Shown piece after piece: positions 10,601 through 20,192 of a stretch of DNA of 64,000 nt (positions within the stretch are counted from its first letter, which is position 1; the number at the start of each line of letters is the position of its first letter). The stretch lies in contig CALMYQ010000200.1 of assembly GCA_937873655.1 (NCBI GenBank), positions 33,686-97,685 of the forward strand, written 5' to 3'. A program made the translations under genes and the position numbers. This DNA comes from an uncultured Lewinella sp. (lineage in GTDB: Bacteria > Bacteroidota > Bacteroidia > Chitinophagales > Saprospiraceae). Below the pieces are notes generated by a model, which did not search any database, was not told the origin of the DNA, and saw nothing but the letters and a program-made list of their open reading frames with translations.

Positions 10601-11060
10601 TTCCCTGGCACCAACCGTCAAAAATGATATGGTGGTGGCTCCAGATGAGCTCGAACTCCTGATCGGCGATCTGTAAAACCGCCATCCTCATCAACACGTC
10701 TTCCTTGAGATCGAACTTTCTGCGTTTATCCTCCCGTTGCCAGGCCGCTACTTCCTTTTCCCGCTGCTCCGGCTCAAGGTCGCGCAGGTCCCTGAATTCG
10801 AAGGCAGGCCTGCGGTCTTCCAGCACCACCTGATACATGCGCCGAAGCCCTTCGTATACAAAGGCGGTGCGAAGGATATCATGGCGTTCGAACAGGGTTT
10901 CCAGGCACCTCCGGACGATATCAATATCCATTTTTCCTTTCATCCGGTACGAAACCTGGACGAAATACGCATCCGAATTCTTATCCGCAAGGTATTGAAA
11001 AAACAGCCCCTCCTGGAGCGGCGACAGCGAAAAGATATCCTTGGGCCGGGTCTTCGTCAT
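4683..11060 (-). CDS. NRPS, C-A-PCP-C-A-PCP (last two modules, no thioesterase)
   Basis: 2125 residues. The first C domain starts at once (LSPLQEGLFF; active site HHHIIFDGW) and is the D-Cys/L-acceptor type expected after an upstream E domain. A1 has the P-loop YTSGTSGEPKG and code DAVIITGIGK (A4-A5 residues read by eye). PCP1 has GGHSLKA. The second C domain has HHIIADGWS. A2 has FTSGSTGFPKG and the unusual code DIWQSVSDGK. PCP2 has GGHSFKA at about residue 2085, followed by only about 40 residues to the stop. There is no TE, reductase or terminal condensation domain, so release must be in trans. The start lies 5 bp after the previous stop. A1 shares its code with the first A domain of the preceding protein. 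Substrates are not certain; kynurenine or tryptophan is a guess for A1. Confidence 0.95.
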   Translation of the reverse strand: MTKTRPKDIFSLSPLQEGLFFQYLADKNSDAYFVQVSYRMKGKMDIDIVRRCLETLFERHDILRTAFVYEGLRRMYQVVLEDRRPAFEFRDLRDLEPEQREKEVAAWQREDKRRKFDLKEDVLMRMAVLQIADQEFELIWSHHHIIFDGWCQGILIEEFNRIYEALEAGETPSLPPAVQYHQYIKWLERQDKFAGGAFWEQYMAGFERQTGIPGKKDRFAGGRYQNAEIRLWVSPEKTEAVRLLGQRLTVTMSTFIQTVWGLLLGRLNDTDDVVFGKVVSVRPSEIAGIETSVGLYINTVPMRVTALPDQPFEELLNLVQGLNAETGRFQHFPMAEIQAASRVKHGLIDHVVVFGNYPGAEQLYDVRESESQVSAIREMNVSQVRSFEQVNYDFSIHATCSEALLFRFNFNAEVFEEEDIRQLSRRMGYLIDQLVSDPAIPIGQLDILLPEEIQELERFAGYDKGYQEDSLPGLFRAMAAANPESPAVQSGKTTLTYRELDQAAGRLAGHLRESCGFRPGQVAGVMLDRSVHAVVSILGIWKAGGTYLPLDTQSPAARLERILKDSRAALLVTQSDLMFSLPDFSGWLTVIDIEWEMIAGLEPAEPEPLQPADIAYIIYTSGTSGEPKGVPVRHESISDRIQYHNDFLGIVHQDSVLHFASLNFDASLVEIFMALVAGGTLVLADRQVKSNPDLLLKLIRESGVTIAILPPAYLKLFGKISLGGLRLVISTGEAAALGESLFHAATLSLYNGYGPSEACIGATFHKVDPRRSDEYASRKGIPIGQPFANTRVYVLDRYQRLVPPGWKGEIGVSGIGVASGYLGQSELTAEKFIPDPYSKSPAYTQLYRTGDLGRWNKNGELEFLGRLDEQVQIRGIRVETREIEASIRKFPGVEDSLVLPIQMPDESTVLMAFTCTRLQIGPREIRRFLGTLLPEYMIPAGWVMLKAFPVNHNGKVDRQALMNLAGREMEAQRTEYRPPTTPDELKMADLWEEVLEKNEIGLDDNFFDLGGHSLKATQLVSRIYREFGRKIGVNDVFNFPTVRSLLDFIFEAAAETYVPIRPVETAADYEASPSQKRTWILTQFDGASVVYNIPGAFRAGPSMDPELLAAAVDELAARHEILRTTFLVRDGELRQCVHPPHPDRVEKKRMNWSEAPDADQRLTDLLEGEAQIPFDLENGPLFRIKFVSMPSGERIVIYTLHHIIADGWSMQNLLNELAVLYNDLEQGKMPSLPPLAIQYKDYSAWLQQQLTGENLNIHRQYWKARFAGDIPVLDLPADRPRPPVKTYKGAGCSLMIGKQQLDELRKTCRRQDLSVFMALITAFKALLSRLSGQQDIVVGTLISGRQHPDLERQIGYYANTLPLRTAFEPEDTLRRLGARVKETVLEAFRHEIYPFDYLVDEVSVLRDISRTPVFDVILTHQKIDLFNQATEPGLAGGIENLSTGGNNASRFDLEWYFTEYDETLTGHLVYNTDLFDAATINRITGYFEKLLEAVARDEDQPLWAVPLSDAAEDRRWLMKMNDTISPWPAERSIVEFLERHAAQRPGYAAVRCEDNSLTYSELNATVNRMAGWLKAVHRVQPGDQVALCLPRSEWLIAGMLALFKIKAVYLPVDPELPPERIRYMIGKAGVKLALVAGNFPEGVFDEIRTADITTGWQIHPPDNLSDKPDRSAPAYLLFTSGSTGFPKGALIGHGSMLNHLIAKAEDCGMDEDAVVAQTATQSFDISIWQSLSALIHGGCTVVYPSEVVKDPVRLMQQVDYDEITVLQVVPSYLAELMEAIDNWQGPNLFRRLRCMSTVGEALPFALTEKWFDKFFYTRFVNSYGPTETADGATHHIMTPCPPRPPVPIGKPVRNCRIYVLDPYGGICLPGVKGEIFIAGAGVGFGYVNDPEKTTVAFVPDPFLPGETMYRTGDIGRWTNDGWLEFAGRRDAQIKLRGHRIELGEIEQALYRIPAVREAIAALWDDPHGGKILAAWLTLKSGAEFESAELKHLLATHLPAYMIPGRFMVLDQFPLTASGKIDRKALPSPILEHKPAGSGDVDELTTETEKAVAEIWKEILGGRSYSRDDNFFEVGGHSFKAIKMQARLFKTLNIGLSVREIFSFPTIRELAAHIDQKSAVAEELLA

Positions 11061-11065
11061 TTCGG

Positions 11066-14000
11066 TCAGTAATTAAAAAGTTGATTAATGGCTTCCAGGT
11101 CTTCCCTGGTCAGATCTTCCGAGCTGTATTTTCCGGAACCATTTCCGCTTTGCTCGTCAGCGGTGCAGTAATCTATGATCTCCGTCAGGGCCTCTGCATA
11201 GGCCTCCCGCAACCGGTGGACGGCGGTTGCCGGAAACAGGTCGGGGTCAAAACTGAACGAAACCCTCAGCCGGCCTTCAGCGACAAGGGAGAGCATATTG
11301 ATGCCGGATTCCGGTTTTTGTCCGGGGTCCTGAAGGGATCCCATGGATTCGGATGCCAGCCCGAAGGCGCTTTGGCTGACCTCCTGGTCGAATTGCCCCA
11401 GGTAATTGAATGCGATTTCAGGGCGACATGACTCAATCCCATCTCTCCATTCGGGCGGAGAGAGGTAGCGCAAAATGCTGAAGCCGATTCCGTTTCGCGG
11501 AATCTGCCGGATGGCATCCCGCATTCGCTCGATCTGCCGGGTCATGGTCCAGCCCGCCCCTGATTCAAGCAGGACCGGGTAGAACGAAGTGAACCACCCC
11601 ACCGTACGGGTCAGTTGGATGTCTTCGAAAAGCTCCTCCCGCCCGTGCCCTTCCAGCATGACCCAGGCATGGTTTCGCCCGAAGGTCTGGTAAACGGCCG
11701 TCGCCAGGGCGGCCAACAACAGGTCGTTGATATGGGTTCCGAATGCCTGGTGCGCGCTTGAAAGCAATTTTCCGGTACGGTCCTGGTCCAGCAGGATCTC
11801 CGGAACAGCCAGGCTGCCGGATTGCCGTTCTTCCGGGTGGTAGCCGGGCACGAGGGGTTCGCAACGGCGGGCGGCCATCCGGCGCCAGTATGCGGTTTCG
11901 GCCTTGAAGGATGCGGATCGGGCAAACGCCGCCAACCGGGATGTCCACTGTTGGAAGCTTGCTGTTTTTGCCGGCAGAATGGTATTCCTTTTTCCGGCAG
12001 GCGCTTCATAAAGGACGCTCAGGTCTTCGATCAGGATCCGCCAGGAGACGGCATCCACAACCAGATGGTGCGCGGCGATCAGCAATCGGTCGCCGTCCGG
12101 CATCCGGAAAAGGCCGAATCGTATCAGCGGCCCTTCTGCAAGGTCAAATCCCTTTTGAAAAGCATCCGCCTCCGTTTCAAGCCGGGTGACAGGGTCCTCT
12201 TGATCTGAAAGATCCCGGACGAGGAACCCGACATTAAGGTCGACATCTCTGTTCTCCTGGATGATCTCGCGATGGTCAGACCGGAATACCAACCGGAGGG
12301 CATCGTGATGGCTTTGCAGTATGCGGAAGATCTCCGCGAGTTCACCGGCATTCAGGCGGCTCTCCGTGGCGAACATGACGGCCTGATTGTAGTGATGGGG
12401 CGCGGCCAGATTCCTTTCAAAAAAAGCGTGTTGGATGGGGGCCAGTTTTACCGTTCCGGTCACAGGCCCCTGGTCGGAAAAGGCCGCAATAGGGCGGATG
12501 CGCCGGACCATCTGCCAAAGGATCGGGGCTTCGAACACATCCCGGACCTCAAGTTTGAAGCCCAATCTGTACAGGCCTGAGGCAACTTGCATGGCGCGAA
12601 TGGAGTCGCCGCCCAGGGCGAAGAAATCCAGATCGAGATCCTGGATATCCCTGCCAAGGACGCGGGTAAACACCTTCGCGGCGGCCTGTTCCATTTCCGT
12701 TTCGGGTACCCGGTTACGCTTCTCTTCTCCTGCCTGCCTTATATCGGGCAAGGGCAATGCCTTCAGATTGGTTTTGCCGTTGGCGATCAGGGGAAAGGCC
12801 TCCATAGGCATAATAGAGGCTGGTTGCATATACTCCGGCAACCGCTCTTTCAGGAACCGGGCCAATTCCCCGGTTTTCGGTTGATCGTTAAAAATGACAT
12901 AGGCGACGATAACGGGGTCCGGGTCTCCGGGGATAGCGGTTACTGCAGCGTCCCGGGTCTCCGGAAAACGCCGGATGGTCTGGTCGATCTCGCCCAATTC
13001 GATCCGGTACCCCCTGATCTTCACCTGGAAGTCGATCCGGCCGATGAATTCGATCTGACCGTCGGGTAGCCATCGGGCCAGGTCGCCGGTGCGGTACATC
13101 TTTTTGCCGGGTTCAAAGGGGTTGGGTACGAATTTTTCCCGGTTCAGGTCTGGCTTATTCAGGTATCCTTTAGCCAATCCGATACCCGATATGCAAAGTT
13201 CGCCGGGAATGCCGATACCCACCTGGTTCATACCCTTATCCAGAATGTAGATCTTGTGATTGCGGATGGGCTTTCCGATAACAGTACCCTGGCAGGCCTT
13301 TTCCCATGCCTCTCTATCCTCAGGGCCGGCAAGGCTGAAGTACCGTTGAACGATGCCTACTGTCGCTTCGGTCGGACCGTATTCATCCATGAACCGGGTC
13401 GGATGAGGATGATACCGGACAAACCGGCGGACATCATCCATCCGGATTTTCTCGCCGCCCAGAAAGAGGAAACGCAGGCGCATATGTCTGCCGCCGGATT
13501 CAAACCGCGGATCATGTACAACCAGATTTAGGACCGTCGGCGTCAGATTCAGGATAGTGATGCCGTTGTCGATCAGGAGACGGATCAGCTCCGCAGCGTC
13601 CAGATAGGCATTCTCGGGCAAAATCGTCAGTTCGATGCCCGCAACCAGCGCGGGCCAGAACATGGCGTAAGCATGGTCAAAAGCGAGTGAGGACAGCAGG
13701 ATAGCGCGATCCGAAGGCCCGATTTCGTACCGGCTCACCATCATATCCGCATAGTGAGCGAGCGAGAGATGCCGGATCTGCACCCCTTTAGGCGTACCGG
13801 TTGAACCGGAAGTGTAAATGGTGTAGGCGATATCCTGCGGATATACGGTTGCGGGCGAAGCCTTCAACGGTTCTTCTTCCAATTCGTATTCGCGGAAAGG
13901 TCTGGCCGGGCACGGCAGGTTTTCGTATCCGGCGACCCACTCATCCACCACCAGCAATGGCGCAGCACAGTCGCTCAACATGAAACGCATCCGTTCAAGC

Positions 14001-17000
14001 GGGACGTTCCGATCAACGACCAGGAAGGAACTGCCGGTTTTCAGAATGCCCAATATAGTCGCTACGACCCAGGGCGATCGCTCCATCTTCAAGGCGACGA
14101 TGTCTCCCGCCTTCACACCACACCTCCGCACCAGGAAAGCGGCAAACAGGTCGGATTCGCGGTCCAGTTTTCCATAATCCCATCGCATATCCCTGAACCG
14201 GATGGCAGGCGCATTCGGATGCTTGCCGGCATGAGCCCGGAAAAAGTCCAGTACCGTACCGGGTTTGAACGCTGCTTCGGTCCGGTTGACCTGGCGCAAA
14301 AAATCGATCTCCGGTTCGGTGATGACGGATAAGGAATCGACCGGTTTTTCGGGGCCGGTGGCCGCTTCTTCCGCCAAAGTCATGAAATGTGCGGCTGCCC
14401 GCCCGATGAACTCCTCGCTGTATTTTTGCCGGTCGAATTGCAGTTTGATCCGGATGCGGTCAGTGGGAACCACTACCACGCTCAGGTCGTAATTGGTGTG
14501 TTCATAACTCTCCGCGTCTTCAATTTCCCAGCCGACAGGGTCTTCTCCGGCCTCTCCGGAGGCGGTCACTGCGGGCAGGTTCTCAAACACAAAAACATGG
14601 TTGATCAGTTTCTGGCGGGGCACTGAAAGCTGCTGGATTCCGGACAGCGAAAGATGGTGGTGGTCTGTTGCCGCCAGCGCTTCCGCCTGCTGCTGTCCGA
14701 CCAGCTCCCCAAAGCGCGTTTCCGGCGAGAAGGATACCCGGACCGGGACGGTATTGATAAAGAGGCCGGTCATGGATTCGATCCCCTCCACCTGCGGGGA
14801 ACGGCCTGAAACCGTCAGACCGAAAACGGCATCTGCCCGGTTATTGTATTTGCAAAGCAGAATCCCCCAACAGGTCTGCAGGAACGTGCCCGGCGTGATG
14901 CGTTTGTCGCGGCAATATCCGTATATCCGATCGGTGCTTTCCCGGGAAAAATGGAAAACGGATGATGCTATATCAGGATCGGCATCAGGGTCTGGGGCCG
15001 CCGTTTTTTCGGTCAGTCCTGCGGGGGTTTCATACCCCTCCAGATAGTTCTTCCAGTAATTTTCGGATGATGTCTGGTCCTGTGCAATCAGCCACCTGAT
15101 ATAATTACGGTATTGGATTACGGGCTGCAGCACAGGAGGGGAGCCCGCTTTCAGCCCACTGTAGATTGCCTTGAATTCGGCTGCCAGCAGGCCGAAACAC
15201 CATCCGTCCATCAGGATATGATGGCTGCTCCAGATCAAAAATCCCGTATCGGTATCGGTAGTGACGAGCGCCACCCGAAGCAAGAGATCAGCAGTCAGGT
15301 CAAACCCATTCGCCCTGTCGTTTTCCAGGAAATGCCGGATAAAATCCTGACTGACCGCCATTTTGCAGGCCGCGCGGTGGATCTTCAAGGTTCGTTTTTG
15401 AAGGACGACCTGGATGTTTCCGGAGGCCAGCCGGTGATTGAATACCGTGCGAAGGATATCGTGCCGGCTGACCAGCCGGTTCAGGCTTTCCTCGATATAA
15501 TCCGGATGCAGATCACCCTTTATCTGGTAAACGACCTGATAGAAATAGGCTCCCGACTGCGGGTGCATCAGGTGGTGAAAAAGCATTCCCTCCTGAAGCG
15601 GCGCGAGCGGGTACGCGTCGCTGACCTGCAGCCCGAGGTCTTTGTAATGCTCCACGACCGCTTCAAGTTCTTCGGCGGGCATGTACTCCCAGGTCAGGTC
15701 GCTCGGGGTGAGAATCCTCCGGTCGACACCTGAAAGTAACCCGTCCAGATCACCGAGGCGCTGCTGAAAAGCCCGGGACAGGGATCCGACATCCTCCGGT
15801 TGGATAACAGCGCCGTCAAACCGCAGATGGACCTGCAAACACCCTTTATCCACCGCTGCCGAAACCGACAAGGCAAAGGGCGGTTTTTCAACGCCGCTGT
15901 CCGAAAGGCCGGTATATTCATCCACTTCCCTGGGTCCGGATGGATCGGTTTCCTGCGCTTCGAACCGACCGAGATAATTGAACAGAATTTCCGGCCCGGA
16001 AAATCCGGACCAATCCGGTTTGCCGGCATACAAGTGACGCGCCATCCCGAATCCGATGCCGTTGTCGGGTACATTTCTGAGTTCGTCCTTGATGGAGGCG
16101 AGCAACTTACCCGGATCGCCTGCCGGGATGTTCACCATAACCGGATACATAGCCGTAAACCAACCTACTGTCCGGCTGATATTGAGATGCGGCAGGATAT
16201 TTGCCCGGCCGTGGCTTTCCAGCATGACGGAGAAGCCGCTACTCTCCCAGACGTCCCTGACCGACAAGGCAAAGGCGGTCAGGAGCATTTCCGCCGCGTC
16301 CGCGCCGTAAACGCGCAGTCCGGCGGCAATCAACCGTTCCCACAATACCGGATCAATGGTAAAAGTTTCCACGCCGGTAGCTGAGGGGGCGCCATCCATT
16401 TTTGGCCAGGGCGGATTCAGTCTGAAACGCTCCAGGCGCCATTGTTCCAAACCGGAGGCGAATGCGGCTTTTCCCACATGTTGCACCAGGCCTTCCGCCC
16501 AGGCTTTGTAGCTGTCGGTTTTCAAAGGGAGCGCCAAAGGAGCATTCTGCTGCCAAAGATCAAACAGGGTATGCAGGTCTTCCAGAAGGATGCGCCAGGA
16601 AATACCGTCGATGACCAGATGATGGATGACCAGCAACAGCCGGTCTTCCTTATCTCCGATGAACAAAGCAGCGGCCATTAACGGCGGCCGGTCCAACCGG
16701 ATGCTTTGCTGGATCTCGTCGCAAATGCGGTCGCGCCGCAAGGCGGCTTCCGGGTCTGACCGCAGGTCGAAGACCTCCAGCCTGGGTTCGAGATCTTCGG
16801 GGTGAATGATTTGCCGGATGCCCCCGCGGTTGTCTGTTTCGCAGGCGGCCCGGAGCATATCGTGGTGGACAAGCAGTTCTTTGAGTATGCGCCTGACCGC
16901 TGCCTCCGGAACCGGACCGGGCAGCAGGAACATGGCGCTGTGGTTAAAGTGGTTCGGGTCCCGAAGGCCCATTGCAAAAAATTCGTGCTGAATGGGGGTC

Positions 17001-20000
17001 AGGGGTACTTCGCCTGTAACGGCATCCTGTGGGATTGAAGCACGGAGCGGTTTCATTTGCAAGGCCATCTCACCGATCACCGGGTGATCAAAAACATCCC
17101 TGACCGTCAGGTCAAAGCCGTTTCTGTAAGCCCTGGAGACCAATTGAATCGCCTTTATGGAATCCCCGCCGAGCGCGAAGAAATCGCTGGCGGCGGTCGT
17201 GTGCTGCTTGTTCAGTATTTCGCCGAGCAACCCGCAGAGCAATTGTTCAGCAGGTGTCAAGGGGCTTTGGCCTTGTATTCCCACATCGCTATCCGGGTCG
17301 GGAATGATCAGTTTCCGGCGATCCACCTTGCCGGCGGCATTCAACGGGAAAGCGTCCATGCGAATGAAAACAGCCGGCACCATATATTCCGGCAGGGCAA
17401 CGCTGAGTTGTTTCCTCAGGGTTGTCGCGCACAGGTGTTTGTCCCCGGTCCACCAGGCCACGATCTGTACCCGGTCCTCTTTTCGGACGGCTTGCACAAA
17501 GGCATCCTCGACTCCTTCGACACGGCGCAGTTGCCATGCGATTTCAGCCGGTTCTACCCGGATTCCCCGGATTTGCACCTGGTCGTCCATTCTGCCCAAA
17601 TACTCCAATTCCCCGAGTCGGTTCCACCTGCCGAGGTCGCCGGTCCGGTAAAGGGTTCGCTCGAATACATTCCTGGCAAACGGGTTATTCACGAATTTTT
17701 TCGCGGTCAGCTCCGGATCCTGGAGGTATCCGTCCGCAACGCCGATTCCGGCTATGCAGATTTCACCGGTGAATTCGTCGGGCACCATTTCCAGATATGG
17801 GTTGAGGATATAAACAGCCGTGTTTTCAAACGGCTTCCCGATCGGGATTCCGGATTTTTCCCGGTATTCTTCCAACCGGCCGGCTTCAAGCCGATGGAAA
17901 GTGGCGCCGATGCAGGATTCCGTAGGACCGTAGCCGTTGAAAACCGATCTGGCAATCAATAACTTAGCAGCATCTTCCGCAAGGACGGCCTCTCCTGTAG
18001 AAATGATCTTTTTCAAAGCGGGAAAATCCGATTCCTGTGCGATGAGGCGAAGCATGGCCGGCGGGAAAATGGCTGCCGTAACACCATGGTTTTCCATCAA
18101 TTGCGCCAGTTTGGACAGGTTCTGTTTGACTGCGGCGGGCGCTATGACGATCTGGCCGCCGGCAGCCAGGGGCATGCCGGTTTCCACCAGGGAGGCATCG
18201 AAGGCCAACGCAGCCATGTGCAGGACCCGGTCCTCTTTTCCGATACCGATATAGCGATTGTGAAACAGGATACGGTCGGCCAGGCTTTCGTGCCGGATGG
18301 GCACCCCTTTGGGGATCCCCGCCGTACCGGAAGTAAAAATGATATAGGCCGTCGAACGCGGATCGGCCTGCGTGGCCACAGGAGAATGATCCTGGTCGAT
18401 CAGGTCTTCTACGGCAACCGCCAAATCAGGCAAAACCGTACCTGAGGTCAAAAGGGCTTCGGCGGAGAGTATTTGTTTCAACCCGGCGGCTTCCGCAATG
18501 TATGCGATTCGCTCCGCAGGCAATCCGGGCTCAATCGGCACATAGACGGCTGCGGCCTTCCAGATCCCCAGCACGCAGGCGACCGAATACACGGAGCGGT
18601 CCTGGCATACCCCCACCCTGTCACCCGGTGAGATCCCTCCAACGGATTGCAACCAACCGGCTATTCGTTTCGACAAGGTATCCAGACCGGCATAGGTATA
18701 GTTTCGCCCCATGTCAGTCACTGCGGTTGCGCTGGGATATCTTTCGGCGTTTTGTTCAAAAATCGTCAGGAGGTGCAAGGGTTCCGGCCGGACCAATCGG
18801 GGCGGATTCCTTTCGAGCAGGTCCTTTCGTTCGGCCCCGGTAATCAATTCGACAGATTGCAGGGGCAGCAACGGGTCGCGTACCGACTGCTCCAGGATGT
18901 GTTTGAAATGCGATCGCAGCGCTTCTATCTTTCCGGCTGGAACAGACCGGGCATTGAAGTTGAATTTTATGGTAATGTCCCGGTTGGGAAGAACGATAAG
19001 ATTGAAGTCGTAATTTGTCTGGGAGAAGCCCGAAATTATTTCGGCGTCCGGCAACGCCCGTCCCCCGGCATGGTCGGCTTCCGGTTCTTCTTCCGGATTT
19101 ACGCCGGGGAAATTCTCGAATATGAACAGGTGGTCGATCAGGCGCGCTCCATCATTCGGGAGGGATAATATTTCAGACAGGGACAGGTAATTGTATGACT
19201 CCTGGCGAAGCTGATCATTTTGCAGGCCTGCTGCCGTTTCCAGGAAAGAGGCCGACTGAGCGAATCGGATCCGGACCGGCAGGGTATTGATGAACAAGCC
19301 CATTATCCGTTCGATGCCGGGCACTTCCGCCGGCCGGATGGCGACGACTTGCCCGAAGGCGATATCGTCAGATCCGGTTAATTTGCCGACCAGGATGCCC
19401 CAGACAGTCTGCAACCACCGGTTTACCGTGAGTTTATGAAAATTCGCGGTATTGCGAAGCCGGTCGGAAAAATCCCCACCCAGGTTCAGTTCGAGTTCTG
19501 CGTTCAGGTAATCCCCATTACCGGCGCCTTCAGTGAAAAGTTTGCTGCCAGGCTCAATATCCGCCAGGTAGCCCCGCCAGTAATCCAGCGCCGCGTCTTT
19601 GGATTGATTGCCGATCCAGTCGATGAATTTCCGGTAACCCGGCACAGCGGGCAGATCCGGTGAAAGGCCTTCAGCCAGTTGTTGATAAATAGTGATGAAT
19701 TCCTGAAGCAAGGTATTGCCGCACCATCCGTCCAAAATGATATGATGGTGGCACCAGATTATGCCGTATTCTCCGGGGGCCAAACGGAAAGCGGCCACCC
19801 TGAGCAAGGCATCCCGGCCGAGGTCGAAATTCCGCTCCCGGTCGCCGGCTGCATATTCGGCCAGGCGAGCCTCCGCCTGACCTGATGCCAGTCCTGCCCA
19901 GTCCTCAAAATGGAATTCCGGCTCCCTGGTCCTCAGGACCGCCTGGAGCAGCACGTCGGCTTTTTTGTGGTTGAAGACAGTCCGCAACGCTTCATGCCGC

Positions 20001-20176
20001 TCCATGAGCAATCCGAGCCCCTTGCTGAGCATCGGAACTTTCAGCTCGCCCTTCACTTTGAACACTTTCTGGCTGATATAGGCAGATGAACCCGCTTCTG
20101 ACAACGAATGAAAGTATATCCCCTCCTGGAGGGGTGAAAGGCGATAAATATCCTGAATATTTTGGGTCTTTAACAT
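11066..20176 (-). CDS. NRPS, C-A-PCP-E-C-A-PCP-E
   Basis: 3036 residues from the ATG at 20176. The open frame extends to 20248, but that extension overlaps the previous gene, and the family start (short lead, then LSPLQEGIYF) fits 20176, 16 bp after the upstream stop. Order: C1 (HHHIILDGW), A1 (FTSGTAGIPKG; code DAVIITGIGK), PCP (GGDSIKA), E1 (HHLVIDGISW), C2 (APLQEGMLFHHL; HHILMDGWC), A2 (YTSGSTGTPKG; code DHANFGEVGK), PCP (GGDSIRA), E2 (HHLVVDAVSW, with Ala where Gly is usual). Both C domains look like D-Cys/L-acceptor types, consistent with E domains before them. The C-terminal tail (SSEDLTREDLEAINQLF) resembles E-terminal communication-mediating helices. Both residues should be incorporated as D isomers. 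A1 is possibly Kyn/Trp; A2 is unassigned. Confidence 0.95.
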   Translation of the reverse strand: MLKTQNIQDIYRLSPLQEGIYFHSLSEAGSSAYISQKVFKVKGELKVPMLSKGLGLLMERHEALRTVFNHKKADVLLQAVLRTREPEFHFEDWAGLASGQAEARLAEYAAGDRERNFDLGRDALLRVAAFRLAPGEYGIIWCHHHIILDGWCGNTLLQEFITIYQQLAEGLSPDLPAVPGYRKFIDWIGNQSKDAALDYWRGYLADIEPGSKLFTEGAGNGDYLNAELELNLGGDFSDRLRNTANFHKLTVNRWLQTVWGILVGKLTGSDDIAFGQVVAIRPAEVPGIERIMGLFINTLPVRIRFAQSASFLETAAGLQNDQLRQESYNYLSLSEILSLPNDGARLIDHLFIFENFPGVNPEEEPEADHAGGRALPDAEIISGFSQTNYDFNLIVLPNRDITIKFNFNARSVPAGKIEALRSHFKHILEQSVRDPLLPLQSVELITGAERKDLLERNPPRLVRPEPLHLLTIFEQNAERYPSATAVTDMGRNYTYAGLDTLSKRIAGWLQSVGGISPGDRVGVCQDRSVYSVACVLGIWKAAAVYVPIEPGLPAERIAYIAEAAGLKQILSAEALLTSGTVLPDLAVAVEDLIDQDHSPVATQADPRSTAYIIFTSGTAGIPKGVPIRHESLADRILFHNRYIGIGKEDRVLHMAALAFDASLVETGMPLAAGGQIVIAPAAVKQNLSKLAQLMENHGVTAAIFPPAMLRLIAQESDFPALKKIISTGEAVLAEDAAKLLIARSVFNGYGPTESCIGATFHRLEAGRLEEYREKSGIPIGKPFENTAVYILNPYLEMVPDEFTGEICIAGIGVADGYLQDPELTAKKFVNNPFARNVFERTLYRTGDLGRWNRLGELEYLGRMDDQVQIRGIRVEPAEIAWQLRRVEGVEDAFVQAVRKEDRVQIVAWWTGDKHLCATTLRKQLSVALPEYMVPAVFIRMDAFPLNAAGKVDRRKLIIPDPDSDVGIQGQSPLTPAEQLLCGLLGEILNKQHTTAASDFFALGGDSIKAIQLVSRAYRNGFDLTVRDVFDHPVIGEMALQMKPLRASIPQDAVTGEVPLTPIQHEFFAMGLRDPNHFNHSAMFLLPGPVPEAAVRRILKELLVHHDMLRAACETDNRGGIRQIIHPEDLEPRLEVFDLRSDPEAALRRDRICDEIQQSIRLDRPPLMAAALFIGDKEDRLLLVIHHLVIDGISWRILLEDLHTLFDLWQQNAPLALPLKTDSYKAWAEGLVQHVGKAAFASGLEQWRLERFRLNPPWPKMDGAPSATGVETFTIDPVLWERLIAAGLRVYGADAAEMLLTAFALSVRDVWESSGFSVMLESHGRANILPHLNISRTVGWFTAMYPVMVNIPAGDPGKLLASIKDELRNVPDNGIGFGMARHLYAGKPDWSGFSGPEILFNYLGRFEAQETDPSGPREVDEYTGLSDSGVEKPPFALSVSAAVDKGCLQVHLRFDGAVIQPEDVGSLSRAFQQRLGDLDGLLSGVDRRILTPSDLTWEYMPAEELEAVVEHYKDLGLQVSDAYPLAPLQEGMLFHHLMHPQSGAYFYQVVYQIKGDLHPDYIEESLNRLVSRHDILRTVFNHRLASGNIQVVLQKRTLKIHRAACKMAVSQDFIRHFLENDRANGFDLTADLLLRVALVTTDTDTGFLIWSSHHILMDGWCFGLLAAEFKAIYSGLKAGSPPVLQPVIQYRNYIRWLIAQDQTSSENYWKNYLEGYETPAGLTEKTAAPDPDADPDIASSVFHFSRESTDRIYGYCRDKRITPGTFLQTCWGILLCKYNNRADAVFGLTVSGRSPQVEGIESMTGLFINTVPVRVSFSPETRFGELVGQQQAEALAATDHHHLSLSGIQQLSVPRQKLINHVFVFENLPAVTASGEAGEDPVGWEIEDAESYEHTNYDLSVVVVPTDRIRIKLQFDRQKYSEEFIGRAAAHFMTLAEEAATGPEKPVDSLSVITEPEIDFLRQVNRTEAAFKPGTVLDFFRAHAGKHPNAPAIRFRDMRWDYGKLDRESDLFAAFLVRRCGVKAGDIVALKMERSPWVVATILGILKTGSSFLVVDRNVPLERMRFMLSDCAAPLLVVDEWVAGYENLPCPARPFREYELEEEPLKASPATVYPQDIAYTIYTSGSTGTPKGVQIRHLSLAHYADMMVSRYEIGPSDRAILLSSLAFDHAYAMFWPALVAGIELTILPENAYLDAAELIRLLIDNGITILNLTPTVLNLVVHDPRFESGGRHMRLRFLFLGGEKIRMDDVRRFVRYHPHPTRFMDEYGPTEATVGIVQRYFSLAGPEDREAWEKACQGTVIGKPIRNHKIYILDKGMNQVGIGIPGELCISGIGLAKGYLNKPDLNREKFVPNPFEPGKKMYRTGDLARWLPDGQIEFIGRIDFQVKIRGYRIELGEIDQTIRRFPETRDAAVTAIPGDPDPVIVAYVIFNDQPKTGELARFLKERLPEYMQPASIMPMEAFPLIANGKTNLKALPLPDIRQAGEEKRNRVPETEMEQAAAKVFTRVLGRDIQDLDLDFFALGGDSIRAMQVASGLYRLGFKLEVRDVFEAPILWQMVRRIRPIAAFSDQGPVTGTVKLAPIQHAFFERNLAAPHHYNQAVMFATESRLNAGELAEIFRILQSHHDALRLVFRSDHREIIQENRDVDLNVGFLVRDLSDQEDPVTRLETEADAFQKGFDLAEGPLIRFGLFRMPDGDRLLIAAHHLVVDAVSWRILIEDLSVLYEAPAGKRNTILPAKTASFQQWTSRLAAFARSASFKAETAYWRRMAARRCEPLVPGYHPEERQSGSLAVPEILLDQDRTGKLLSSAHQAFGTHINDLLLAALATAVYQTFGRNHAWVMLEGHGREELFEDIQLTRTVGWFTSFYPVLLESGAGWTMTRQIERMRDAIRQIPRNGIGFSILRYLSPPEWRDGIESCRPEIAFNYLGQFDQEVSQSAFGLASESMGSLQDPGQKPESGINMLSLVAEGRLRVSFSFDPDLFPATAVHRLREAYAEALTEIIDYCTADEQSGNGSGKYSSEDLTREDLEAINQLFNY

Positions 20177-20192
20177 AAGATTACGGTTCGGC

